Source: Paludibacteraceae bacterium (GTDB taxonomy: Bacteria; Bacteroidota; Bacteroidia; Bacteroidales; Paludibacteraceae). Taken from it: 34,598 bases of DNA. Under the pieces are notes generated by a model. It was not told the DNA's origin and did not search any database. It saw only the letters and a list, made by a program, of their open reading frames with translations. Location: assembly GCA_017551025.1 (NCBI GenBank), contig JAFZNG010000035.1, positions 1 to 34,598 of the forward strand. Direction: 5' to 3'. Position numbers and translations under genes: made by a program. Positions 1 to 6,869 of the stretch are shown here, piece by piece (within the stretch, counting starts at the first letter, position 1; each line of letters opens with the position of its first letter).

Positions 1-1
1 A

Positions 2-343
2 TCCGGCGCATTGTCGAAACCGAAGAAAGACGGTCAGCACAAGCACGAGAAGATGCTGCTTGGCACGCACCGCAAGGCTGCAACCTCTAACCCGAATTGT
101 ACGCGTGTTTACATGCGTGATCAGGTAGAGCGCTCGACCGAGCCGACGCAGAACGAGCTTGCGGCTCGTACCCGCTTCACCGCTGTACAGGCGGCAGTCA
201 ACACCCGTATGAAGAACCTCTCGACGATCGCTGCTGACCGCGAAGCCTTCGAGGCGCAGAAGGATCTTGCCGGCGGCAAGAAGACCCTGAAGGCGTATCT
301 GTGGAAGGTCTGCGGCGACGCGTACGATCAGCAAAACGGTTAA
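2..343 (+). CDS. Small conserved Bacteroidales protein, C-terminal part (5' end outside window)
   Basis: An open frame runs in from the window edge and stops at 341-343. A TTG at 11 could act as a start, but the frame is open upstream of it (Ser-Gly-Ala-Leu-Ser-Lys-Pro-Lys), so this is more likely the body of a gene that begins outside. The visible part is about 113 residues, basic, without signal peptide or membrane segment. It contains a helical-looking stretch (TEPTQNELAARTRF...) and ends DAYDQQNG. I recall similar ~120-residue proteins of unknown function as common in Bacteroidales, often starting MSxVKLSP. The gene at 31220-31623 looks like a distant relative. No function is proposed. 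Confidence 0.7.
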   Translation, partial: SGALSKPKKDGQHKHEKMLLGTHRKAATSNPNCTRVYMRDQVERSTEPTQNELAARTRFTAVQAAVNTRMKNLSTIAADREAFEAQKDLAGGKKTLKAYLWKVCGDAYDQQNG

Positions 344-358
344 GCCCGTTTTGCTGAT
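327..358 (+). other. Perfect 13-bp inverted repeat around the stop codon
   Basis: Arms 327-339 (ATCAGCAAAACGG) and 346-358 are exact reverse complements with a 6-base loop that contains most of the TAA stop codon (341-343). There is no T tract after it, so it is not a standard rho-independent terminator. It could be a 3' mRNA-stabilising hairpin. A true terminator follows at 388-412. Confidence 0.6.
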
Positions 359-378
359 GGTGTATGGTGTATGGTGTA
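358..378. repeat. Tandem heptamer TGGTGTA x3
   Basis: Three exact head-to-tail copies of TGGTGTA lie between the small gene and the terminator. This is one member of a set of tandem repeats with a 7-base period found through the window. Confidence 0.8.
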
Positions 379-387
379 GAAAAGAAG

Positions 388-412
388 AAGCCCGAGGGAG
401 AGCCTCGGGCTT
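388..412. terminator. Bidirectional rho-independent terminator
   Basis: A 10-bp perfect stem (AAGCCCGAGG, 388-397, paired with 403-412) closes a 5-base loop. Read on the minus strand it is followed by a pyrimidine/T-rich run (CTTCTTCTTTT), so it best serves tnaA. On the plus strand the tail is a weaker TTCGCTTATT. It sits between two convergent genes. Confidence 0.8.
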
Positions 413-430
413 CGCTTATTGTGCGGTATG

Positions 431-1804
431 TCAGAGTCGTTCGAGTTCGACGGTGAAGTGGCGCATGAGTGGCGCTTCCTTGGTGATCTTGAGACCACGG
501 GTGAGCGTCATGCGACGGTCGTAGACATTCTTGAGGGCGGCTGCGATGACATCCATATGGTTGTTGGTATAGACGCGGCGCGGGATGCAGAGACGCACGA
601 AGTCCAGTCCGCCAAAGCGGTTCTCGCGCGTAACCGGGTCGCGGTCGGCCAGGATATATCCGATCTCGCAAGCGCGGATACCAGCCTCGAGATACAACTC
701 GCAGGTGAGTGTTTGTGCGGGGAACTCCTCCTTAGGAATCTGACAGAGCACCTTATCGGCGTCTACGAAGATGGCATGGCCTCCGGCCGGACGCTGGTAT
801 GGAATACCGTATTCATCGAGTTTGGATGCCAGGTACTGGACTTGACGGATACGTGTGTCAAGCATGTCGAATTCGGTGTTCTCCATCAGTCCGACAGCCA
901 GTGCGGCCATATCGCGGCCGTTCATACCGCCGTAGGTAAGGAAGCCCTCAAAGGGGATACAGAACTGCTTGCAGCCCTCGTACCACTCCTCGCGGTTGGT
1001 GGCGATAAAACCGCCCATATTTACCAGGCCGTCCTTCTTAGCGGACATGGTCATCGAATCGACATACGAGAACATCTCGCGGGCGATCTCCTTGATGCTC
1101 TTGTCGGCGTAACCCGGTTCGCGGGTCTTGATGAAATACGCGTTCTCGGCAAAACGTGCGGAGTCCATGTTGACGGGTACGCCGTAGCGATGACACAGTT
1201 CGCAAGTAGCCTTGATATTGGCCATAGAGACGGGTTGGCCGCCAACGGTGTTGTTGGTGACGGTGAGCACCATAAACGGTACGTTGCCCTCGTTCTCGCG
1301 GAGTACCTTCTCGAGTTTTTCGAGCGAGACATTACCCTTGAAGGGTGCTTCGAGTTGGGTATCCTTGGCCTCGTCACAGGTCACGTCGATAGCAAAGGCT
1401 TTGCGTGCCTCGATATGGCCCTTGGTGGTGTCGAAGTGGGCATTGCCCGGGATGATCTGGCCGGGCTTAACGAGATAGGAGAAGAGGACATTCTCGGCGG
1501 CACGACCCTGGTGGGTTGGGATGACGTAGCGGAAACCTGTGAGTTCGGTTACAACGTTCTTGAACTCAAAGAACGACCGGGCACCCGAATAGCTCTCGTC
1601 GCCCATCATCATAGCGGCCCACTGACGGTCGGACATAGAGCCCGTACCGGAATCGGTCAGCAGATCGATATACACCTGCTCTGAGCGGAGCATGAAAACA
1701 TTGTTCTTGGCTTCGCGAAGCCATTTCTCGCGTTCCTCGCGTGTGGATTTACGGATGGGTTCTACCATCTTGATTTTCCACGATTCAGCAAATGGGAGTT
1801 CCAT
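431..1804 (-). CDS. tnaA: Tryptophanase (tryptophan indole-lyase)
   Basis: A pyridoxal-phosphate enzyme of 457 residues that splits L-tryptophan into indole, pyruvate and ammonia in the cytoplasm. The ATG at 1804 (MELPFAESWK) is chosen over an upstream in-frame Met at 1858 because the -7 promoter element at 1836-1843 would lie inside the longer version and the family starts here. The PLP lysine is in MSAKKDG (residues ~253-259). The close relative tyrosine phenol-lyase is disfavoured: this protein has HFDTTKGH where the phenol-lyase has FTTT, RHFTVEL with the His typical of tryptophanase where the phenol-lyase has Phe, and GIRACEIG without the phenol-lyase Arg. No tryptophan permease or leader peptide is visible next to it. 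The AraC gene lies 102 bases upstream on the same strand. Confidence 0.93.
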   Translation of the reverse strand: MELPFAESWKIKMVEPIRKSTREEREKWLREAKNNVFMLRSEQVYIDLLTDSGTGSMSDRQWAAMMMGDESYSGARSFFEFKNVVTELTGFRYVIPTHQGRAAENVLFSYLVKPGQIIPGNAHFDTTKGHIEARKAFAIDVTCDEAKDTQLEAPFKGNVSLEKLEKVLRENEGNVPFMVLTVTNNTVGGQPVSMANIKATCELCHRYGVPVNMDSARFAENAYFIKTREPGYADKSIKEIAREMFSYVDSMTMSAKKDGLVNMGGFIATNREEWYEGCKQFCIPFEGFLTYGGMNGRDMAALAVGLMENTEFDMLDTRIRQVQYLASKLDEYGIPYQRPAGGHAIFVDADKVLCQIPKEEFPAQTLTCELYLEAGIRACEIGYILADRDPVTRENRFGGLDFVRLCIPRRVYTNNHMDVIAAALKNVYDRRMTLTRGLKITKEAPLMRHFTVELERL

Positions 1805-1835
1805 GATATTGTGGGTTTTTGTTAAAAATTTGGTG

Positions 1836-1867
1836 CAAAGGTACAAAAAATAATTCAAAATTAAAAA
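1836..1867 (-). promoter_or_regulatory. tnaA promoter (TTTT-N20-TACCTTTG)
   Basis: On the minus strand TACCTTTG (1843-1836) fits the Bacteroidota -7 consensus TAnnTTTG exactly, 32 bases upstream of the tnaA ATG. The expected -33 position, 20 bases further up (1867-1864), falls in the AT-rich heptamer array at 1852-1882 and reads TTTT rather than TTTG. Confidence 0.65.
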
Positions 1868-1882
1868 TTAAAAATTAAAAAT
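1852..1882. repeat. AT-rich tandem heptamer array (TTAAAAA type)
   Basis: Units of 7 bases (TTCAAAA, then TTAAAAA three times) fill the gap between the AraC gene and tnaA. The array overlaps the presumed -33 region of the tnaA promoter. Related arrays occur at 3881-3910, 11743-11780 and 23638-23671. Confidence 0.85.
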
Positions 1883-1906
1883 GCTATCTCTGTCGTGCGT
1901 TTTTTG

Positions 1907-2764
1907 TTAAAACCGTTCGCGGAACTCGGAGGGTGTACAACCTTTCGATTCGCGGAAGAGCCGGTTGAAGTGGCTGAGGGTGTTGAATCCGCAAGAGAAG
2001 CCGATCTGAGAGACCGAGAGTGAGGTGGTAAGTAGCATACGAGCGGCAATACCGAGGCGATAGTCGATGAGATAGCGGTTAGGGGTGCGCCCGGTCTTAT
2101 TGCGGAAGAAGCGCGAGAACGACTCGGGAGCCATGCAGACGAGGTCGGCCAGTTCCTGGAGACTGATATCCTGCATATAGCGCTCGGCGATATAGTCGAT
2201 GGTGCGGCGTACGCGTTCATCTTCGTTCTCTTCGCGGGCACCGATAAACGAGGACGAGGACAGTTCGCGGGCATCCTCGACGAGCGAGAGACGATACAGC
2301 AGGTTCCATAGACGTATTACGGCCGCAAAACTATCATTACTGTGGGCCAGGTTGACGATATCGTCGTGGAGGATCTGGATGGCAGGTTCGGGAAAGGCCA
2401 GTCCGCGTTGTGCCCGCTCGAGCATGCGGCGGATAGAGACGAAGGCCCGCTTGTTCATAAACGAACCGTTGAACGCATCGGGGTCGATATGGATGGTGAT
2501 CTCGTAGATGTCGTGTTGCGGGCAAGTGCCTTGTTCCCAGACGTGTACAAGCTTGCTATTGGCTACGAGTACCAGGTCGAGATAGCCTATTGTCTCATGG
2601 CTGTCGCCAATGGTGCGTGTGGCTCCGGCGGCATTCTCTACGAAATTCAATTCGTATACTTCATGGCAATGGGCAGGGTACTCGAAGTAGGTTTTATGAC
2701 GTTCGCCGACATAGAAGATATCGAGCGGTTCGAGTCGTGTGATTTCGGTAAAAGATTCTCTCAT
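1907..2764 (-). CDS. AraC-family regulator, likely controls the divergent glucan locus
   Basis: A 285-residue protein. Its N-terminal ~170 residues look like a cupin-type sensor domain (AHCHEVYELNFVE is a typical start of such a fold). Its C-terminal ~100 residues form the double helix-turn-helix of AraC/XylS, with ISLQELADLVCMAPESFSR as the first and SVSQIGFSCGFNTLSHFNR as the second, ending SKGCTPSEFRERF. It is transcribed away from the GH94 gene, with a 175-base shared control region, so the natural inference is that it senses a glucan product and controls that locus. It could also act on tnaA downstream. The family is certain; the target is inferred from position. Most Bacteroidota glycan loci use hybrid two-component sensors or ECF sigma/anti-sigma pairs, so an AraC regulator here is a minority arrangement. 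Confidence 0.9.
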   Translation of the reverse strand: MRESFTEITRLEPLDIFYVGERHKTYFEYPAHCHEVYELNFVENAAGATRTIGDSHETIGYLDLVLVANSKLVHVWEQGTCPQHDIYEITIHIDPDAFNGSFMNKRAFVSIRRMLERAQRGLAFPEPAIQILHDDIVNLAHSNDSFAAVIRLWNLLYRLSLVEDARELSSSSFIGAREENEDERVRRTIDYIAERYMQDISLQELADLVCMAPESFSRFFRNKTGRTPNRYLIDYRLGIAARMLLTTSLSVSQIGFSCGFNTLSHFNRLFRESKGCTPSEFRERF

Positions 2765-2779
2765 GGCCTAAATTTTCTG

Positions 2780-2811
2780 CAAAATTACAACAAAAAAATC
2801 ATATCTGCAAA
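2780..2811 (-). promoter_or_regulatory. AraC gene promoter (TTTG-N20-TAATTTTG)
   Basis: On the minus strand TTTG (2811-2808) and TAATTTTG (2787-2780) are separated by exactly 20 bases, matching the Bacteroidota housekeeping promoter. The predicted RNA would start only about 10 bases before the ATG at 2764, a short leader. Confidence 0.65.
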
Positions 2812-2841
2812 TCAAAAATGGCAGTTTTAGCAAAATTTGCA
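2806..2841. promoter_or_regulatory. Inverted repeat TGCAAAT / ATTTGCA, possible operator
   Basis: Perfect 7-base arms at 2806-2812 and 2835-2841. The left arm covers the -33 element of the AraC promoter, so a bound regulator could repress its own gene. AT-rich arms this short can arise by chance. Confidence 0.35.
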
Positions 2842-2864
2842 TAATTTCGGTCGGAAAAGTGTCA

Positions 2865-2916
2865 GTCTATGTGAAATAAAAGCAGTAATTTTGCAGCGTA
2901 ATTTGGAGACATAGAC
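2865..2916. promoter_or_regulatory. Inverted repeat GTCTATGT / ACATAGAC flanking the locus promoter
   Basis: Perfect 8-base arms at 2865-2872 and 2909-2916 bracket the -7 element at 2886-2893. One arm lies at the -33 position, the other just after the expected transcription start. This is a plausible regulator-binding dyad; the link to the AraC protein is inference. Confidence 0.4.
2886..2893 (+). promoter_or_regulatory. Glucan locus promoter -7 element TAATTTTG
   Basis: An exact TAnnTTTG match 47 bases before the GH94 start. The -33 position 20 bases upstream reads TCAG instead of TTTG, which would fit a promoter that needs an activator. Confidence 0.55.
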
Positions 2917-2939
2917 AAAAATAATCTTAAAATTGACGA

Positions 2940-5525
2940 ATGATGGCACAAGAGTACGGACATTTTGATGACGCCAAACGTGAGTATGTGATTACCAATC
3001 CACGAACCCCTTTCCCGTGGATCAACTACCTGGGTAATGAAGATTTTTTCGGACTGATTAGTAATACTGGCGGTGGCTATAATTTCTATAAGGACGCCAA
3101 GTTTCGCCGTATCACCCGATATCGCTATAATAGTGTACCGATGGACTCGGTCGGACGCTATTTCTATATTGTAGAAGACCGCTTCCAGGATGACCTAAGA
3201 GCAAAGACCGCTGACGCTGAAAGACCGGCTGCGCCTGAAAGACTGATCTGGAATCCGGGATGGAAACCATGCAAGACCGAGTTGGACAGTTATGAGTGTC
3301 GTCACGGATTGAACTACACGCGCATCACGGGCGTGAAGAATAAGGTTCGCGCGAGTGTGCTATATTTCGTGCCGCTGGGCGTAAAAGCAGAGATTCAGCG
3401 TCTGACGCTGACGAATGAGTCGGAGGGGAAGAAGACGCTGCGTCTCTTCAGTTACGCGGAGTGGTGTCTATGGAATGCCGCTACCGACGGCGAGAACTTC
3501 CAGAGGAATCTTTCGACCGGGGAAGTGGAGGTAGAGAAAGTCGAAAGTCAAAAGTCGAAAGACCGCTTCGCTCAAAGCAATGGTTGGACGGCTATCTATC
3601 ATAAGACCGAGTATAAGGAGCGCCGCAATCACTATGCGTACTATAGCGTGAATTGTCCGGTGCAGGGATACGATACCGACCGCGAGTCGTTCGTGGGATT
3701 GTACAATGATCTGAACGAGCCGCAAGTTGTATTAGCCGGTCATTCGGCTGACAGTCTGGCACACGGATGGAGTCCGATCGCAAGCCACTTTATCGAGGTA
3801 GAGTTAGCCCCGGGCGAGAGTAGAGATTTTATCTTCGTTCTCGGATATGAGGAGAACGAGGAATCGAACAAGTTCGAGGATTCCAAATTAAAAATTAAAA
3901 ATTCAAAATTACTCACTTCTCTTGGTGAGAAAGATCATCATATCATTAATAAGGAACGTGCGCACGAGGTGATTCGTCGTTTTGCGACCGTAGAGGCGGT
4001 AGATCAAGCGTTTGCGGAGTTGCAGGCCTTGTGGGATGAGTTGCTGAGCAAGTACCACGTGGAGAGTGATGACGAGCGCCTGAACCGGATGGTGAACATC
4101 TGGAATCAGTACCAGTGCATGGTGACGTTCTGCATGAGTCGTTCGGCTTCGTTCTTTGAGAGCGGTGTAGGACGCGGTATGGGTTTCCGGGATTCGAATC
4201 AGGACTTGGTGGGTTTTGTACATCAGATCCCGTCGCGTGCCCGTCAGCGCATCCTGGACATCGCGGCTACGCAGTTCCCGGATGGCGGTTGTTATCATCA
4301 GTATCAGCCCTTGACCAAACGCGGCAATAATGATATCGGCGGTGGTTTCAACGACGACCCGATGTGGTTGATCTTCGGTACGACGGCTTATATCCGTGAG
4401 ACGGGTGATTTCTCGATCCTGGATGAGATGGTGCCTTGGGACAACCAACCGGGTACGGAGGTGAGCCTGATGGAGCACCTGCGTATCTCGTTCAACCACG
4501 TGGTAGAGAACCTCGGCCCGCACGGACTGCCCTTGATAGGTCGTGCAGACTGGAATGACTGTCTGAACCTCAACTGCTTCTCGATGGACCCGAACGAGAG
4601 TTTCCAGACGACGGGCAACAAGACCGAAGGCAGCCAGGCAGAGAGCCTGATGATTGCAGGTCTGTTTGTCTATTGCGGACGGCAGTTTGTGGAATTGCTC
4701 GAGACCGCTTCGCTGAAAGACCGCTTCGCTGAAAGAATAAAGATCGCTTCGCTGAAAGAGGAGATTGAGAAGATGTGCCAAGCCGTAGAGGAGTTTGGCT
4801 GGGATGGCGAGTGGTACTTGCGCGCTTATGACTACTATGGTCATAAGGTAGGTTCGAAGGAGAACGAGGAAGGCAAGATCTTCATCGAGAGCCAAGGCTG
4901 GTGCGGCATGGCGCGTATCGGTGCGGAGAAAGGTATGCCGGAGAAGGCATTGGACAGTGCGGCACGGTGGTTGGACAGCGAGCACGGTATGGTGCTGAAC
5001 TATCCGGCCTATACGACCTATCATATCGAGCTGGGCGAACAGAGTACGTACCCCGCCGGCTATAAGGAGAATGGCGGTATCTTCTGCCATAACAATCCCT
5101 GGGTCATCATCGCCCAGACCGAAGCAGGTCGCGGTAACGATGCCTGGACGCTGTATAAGAAAATCGCTCCGGCATGGATCCAGGATCAGGACTTGCATAA
5201 AGTAGAGCCGTACGTGTACTGCCAGATGGTAGCAGGCAAAGAGGCGGCCAAACCCGGTGAGGGTAAGAACTCATGGTTGACCGGTACGGCAGCCTGGAAC
5301 TGGTTGACGATCAGTCAGCATATCCTGGGTATCCGTCCGACATACGAGGGACTGATGGTAGATCCGTGTATCCCGAGCGATATGAAGGAATATACCGTTA
5401 CGCGCAAATGGCGTGACGCAGAATATGTGATTACCGTTAAGAACCCGAACGGCAAGCAGAGGGCGGAGAAGCCGACCGTACTGCCGTATGAGCCGGGTAG
5501 ACACGAAGTAATAATCGAACTCTAG
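2940..5525 (+). CDS. Cellobiose phosphorylase, glycoside hydrolase family 94
   Basis: A cytoplasmic enzyme of 861 residues with no signal peptide. It cleaves cellobiose with phosphate to alpha-glucose 1-phosphate and glucose. It follows the Cellvibrio gilvus enzyme as I remember it nearly end to end: [14 protein letters not shown] at the start, [24 protein letters not shown], and the catalytic-acid motif [14 protein letters not shown] with Asp537. The C-terminal part has [13 protein letters not shown] and [13 protein letters not shown]. Cellodextrin phosphorylase is less likely on these motifs. It is ~40 residues longer than the C. gilvus enzyme; most of the excess falls at four places where the DNA is a short repeat (3203-3243, 3538-3580, 3881-3910, 4703-4757), all in frame. 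An ATG at 2943 is an equally good start. It is the first gene of the locus. Confidence 0.93.
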   Translation: MMAQEYGHFDDAKREYVITNPRTPFPWINYLGNEDFFGLISNTGGGYNFYKDAKFRRITRYRYNSVPMDSVGRYFYIVEDRFQDDLRAKTADAERPAAPERLIWNPGWKPCKTELDSYECRHGLNYTRITGVKNKVRASVLYFVPLGVKAEIQRLTLTNESEGKKTLRLFSYAEWCLWNAATDGENFQRNLSTGEVEVEKVESQKSKDRFAQSNGWTAIYHKTEYKERRNHYAYYSVNCPVQGYDTDRESFVGLYNDLNEPQVVLAGHSADSLAHGWSPIASHFIEVELAPGESRDFIFVLGYEENEESNKFEDSKLKIKNSKLLTSLGEKDHHIINKERAHEVIRRFATVEAVDQAFAELQALWDELLSKYHVESDDERLNRMVNIWNQYQCMVTFCMSRSASFFESGVGRGMGFRDSNQDLVGFVHQIPSRARQRILDIAATQFPDGGCYHQYQPLTKRGNNDIGGGFNDDPMWLIFGTTAYIRETGDFSILDEMVPWDNQPGTEVSLMEHLRISFNHVVENLGPHGLPLIGRADWNDCLNLNCFSMDPNESFQTTGNKTEGSQAESLMIAGLFVYCGRQFVELLETASLKDRFAERIKIASLKEEIEKMCQAVEEFGWDGEWYLRAYDYYGHKVGSKENEEGKIFIESQGWCGMARIGAEKGMPEKALDSAARWLDSEHGMVLNYPAYTTYHIELGEQSTYPAGYKENGGIFCHNNPWVIIAQTEAGRGNDAWTLYKKIAPAWIQDQDLHKVEPYVYCQMVAGKEAAKPGEGKNSWLTGTAAWNWLTISQHILGIRPTYEGLMVDPCIPSDMKEYTVTRKWRDAEYVITVKNPNGKQRAEKPTVLPYEPGRHEVIIEL
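3203..3243 (+). repeat. Two degenerate copies of the AAAGACCGCT-N-CGCT element in GH94
   Basis: AAAGACCGCTGACGCTGAAAGA is followed by a looser copy (AAAGACCGGCTGCGCCTGAAAGA). In frame it encodes [15 protein letters not shown], a stretch that I recall as shorter in C. gilvus cellobiose phosphorylase. Confidence 0.6.
3538..3580 (+). repeat. GTCGAAA heptamers plus AAAGACCGCT element in GH94
   Basis: Three units (GTCGAAA, GTCAAAA, GTCGAAA) run directly into GACCGCTTCGCTCAAAG. In frame this encodes [13 protein letters not shown] (residues 201-213), an insertion between GEVEVE and AIYHKTEY. Nearly the same composite lies in an unrelated gene at 21341-21388. Confidence 0.85.
3881..3910 (+). repeat. 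AT-rich heptamer array inside GH94
   Basis: Units TTCCAAA, TTAAAAA, TTAAAAA, TTCAAAA lie in frame and encode [12 protein letters not shown] (from residue 314), a short Lys-rich insertion in an otherwise GC-richer gene. The array at 23638-23671 encodes a very similar peptide in a glycosyltransferase. Confidence 0.85.
4703..4757 (+). repeat. Three copies of a 16-bp unit GACCGCTTCGCTGAAA in GH94
   Basis: Copies at 4703-4718 and 4719-4734 are identical and adjacent; a third (GATCGCTTCGCTGAAA) is at 4742-4757. Because 16 is not a multiple of three, the first and third are read as (T/I)ASLK and the second as DRFAE. The DNA, not the peptide, is what is repeated. Confidence 0.9.
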
Positions 5526-5551
5526 AACCTCTAGAGTCTCTAGAATATCTA
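5521..5551. repeat. CTCTAGA repeats, period 9, between GH94 and GH5
   Basis: CTCTAGAAC, CTCTAGAGT, CTCTAGAAT and ATCTAG follow one another, starting in the last codons of the GH94 gene (its TAG stop is inside the first unit). No promoter or terminator is seen in the 42-base gap. Confidence 0.7.
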
Positions 5552-5567
5552 GTAAAAATTTAATACC

Positions 5568-6857
5568 ATGAAAAGAATTTCTGCAGTATTATTGGCGCTG
5601 TTGACGGTGTGTGCCGTGAGCGTAGCGCAAGAGAAGAGACAACGTCCGATGGACAACGAAGCGGTGCAGTTCTGCATGTCGATGGGTATCGGCTGGAATC
5701 TGGGTAACCAGATGGACGCGCATTATAACGGCTGTAGTTATGAGGAGGGTTGGGGCAATAAAGCTGCTACCCAGCAGACCTTCAACGGCGTACGAAAAGC
5801 CGGTTTTCGCTCGGTACGTATTCCCGTCACATGGATGGGTCATATCGGTGCGGCACCGACGTATACGATAGAGCGTGCCTGGCTCGACCGCGTAGCCGAA
5901 CTGGCACAGATGGCGCATAAGGCCGGCTTGATTGTGATTATCAATATCCACCACGACGGTTACGGTGCACAGGATACGCCCAGCAAGGGTTTCCACTGGC
6001 TCGACCTGCCGGGTGCGGCTGCTGATGAGGCGGTCAACCAGCGTATCAAACAGGAGTTGACCATGGTATGGCTTCAAATCGCCCAGCGTTTCCAGAACGA
6101 CGGCGAGTGGCTCGTCTTTGAGACACTGAACGAGATCCAGGACGGCGGTTGGGGTGGAGGCGCGAACCGCACAGACGGCGGTGCGCAGTACCGCGTGCTG
6201 AACGAGTGGAATCAGGTGTGCGTCAATGCGATCCGTGCCGCAGGCGGACAGAACGAGACCCGCTATATCGGTGTGCCGGGTTATGTATGCAACCCGGATT
6301 TGACGGTGGAGAACCTGGTGCTGCCGGAGGATGTAGTTGAGAATAGACTGATGGTAGCGGTACATAGTTACGATCCGTGGGATTACGCCGGTTCGGCCGA
6401 GAAAAACGAGTGGGGCCATACGGGTGTAGATGTCGTAGAAGGTGCGGATGAGAATGCTTATGTAGGCATGCTCAATCGATTGTATAATATGTATGTGCGT
6501 CGCGGCATACCGGTTTATTTCGGTGAGTTTGGTGCGGTGCGTCGCACCAATCCGCAGGACGAAGCCTTCCGCTTGTATTATTTCCGCTATATATGCAAGG
6601 CCATGCGCGACCGTCGTATCGCGGCGCTATACTGGGATAACGGTAACAGCAAGGCGGGTAATGACGGTTTCGGCGTGATCAACCACCAGACGGGTAAGTT
6701 TATCGGTAACGGTGAACAGGCTGTTCGCGCCATGGTGGACTCGTGGGAGAACAACGACCCCGCGTACACGCTCCAGTCGATCTACGAATCGGCCCCGCAG
6801 TCCGGCAGACAACCGGGAGACCAGCATTCAGGCAAACCAACAAATCACTATAATTAA
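5568..6857 (+). CDS. Secreted GH5 endo-beta-glucanase
   Basis: A protein of 429 residues. Residues 1-20 form a type I signal peptide with likely cleavage after SVA, so it acts in the periplasm or outside. The GH5 barrel is clear: MGIGWNLGNQMDA (~40-51), RIPVTWMGH, INIHHDG, the acid/base Glu189 in ETLNEI and the nucleophile Glu320 in VYFGEFGA. It should cut internal beta-1,4 bonds of cellulose, mixed-linkage glucan or a related glucan; these motifs recall the GH5_4-like endoglucanases, but the subfamily and exact substrate cannot be fixed from sequence alone. There is no visible carbohydrate-binding module or type IX sorting domain; the tail after ~405 is low-complexity (Gly/Gln/Pro/His). It sits between the phosphorylase and the SusC gene. 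Confidence 0.9.
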   Translation: MKRISAVLLALLTVCAVSVAQEKRQRPMDNEAVQFCMSMGIGWNLGNQMDAHYNGCSYEEGWGNKAATQQTFNGVRKAGFRSVRIPVTWMGHIGAAPTYTIERAWLDRVAELAQMAHKAGLIVIINIHHDGYGAQDTPSKGFHWLDLPGAAADEAVNQRIKQELTMVWLQIAQRFQNDGEWLVFETLNEIQDGGWGGGANRTDGGAQYRVLNEWNQVCVNAIRAAGGQNETRYIGVPGYVCNPDLTVENLVLPEDVVENRLMVAVHSYDPWDYAGSAEKNEWGHTGVDVVEGADENAYVGMLNRLYNMYVRRGIPVYFGEFGAVRRTNPQDEAFRLYYFRYICKAMRDRRIAALYWDNGNSKAGNDGFGVINHQTGKFIGNGEQAVRAMVDSWENNDPAYTLQSIYESAPQSGRQPGDQHSGKPTNHYN

Positions 6858-6869
6858 AATCTAATCGAC

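Noticed and set aside
419-1684. Long plus-strand open frame over tnaA
   Set aside because: It is the antisense of a complete, motif-bearing tryptophanase and shows no family features.
431-1804. Tyrosine phenol-lyase instead of tryptophanase
   Set aside because: The FDTT, RHF and GIRACE motifs match tryptophanase and lack the phenol-lyase residues.
1805-1858. Upstream Met extension of tnaA
   Set aside because: It would place the -7 promoter element inside the gene, and the family begins at MELPFAESWK.
4703-4757. Frameshift in the GH94 gene at the repeats
   Set aside because: The frame stays open and conserved motifs occur on both sides; the repeats are in-frame insertions.
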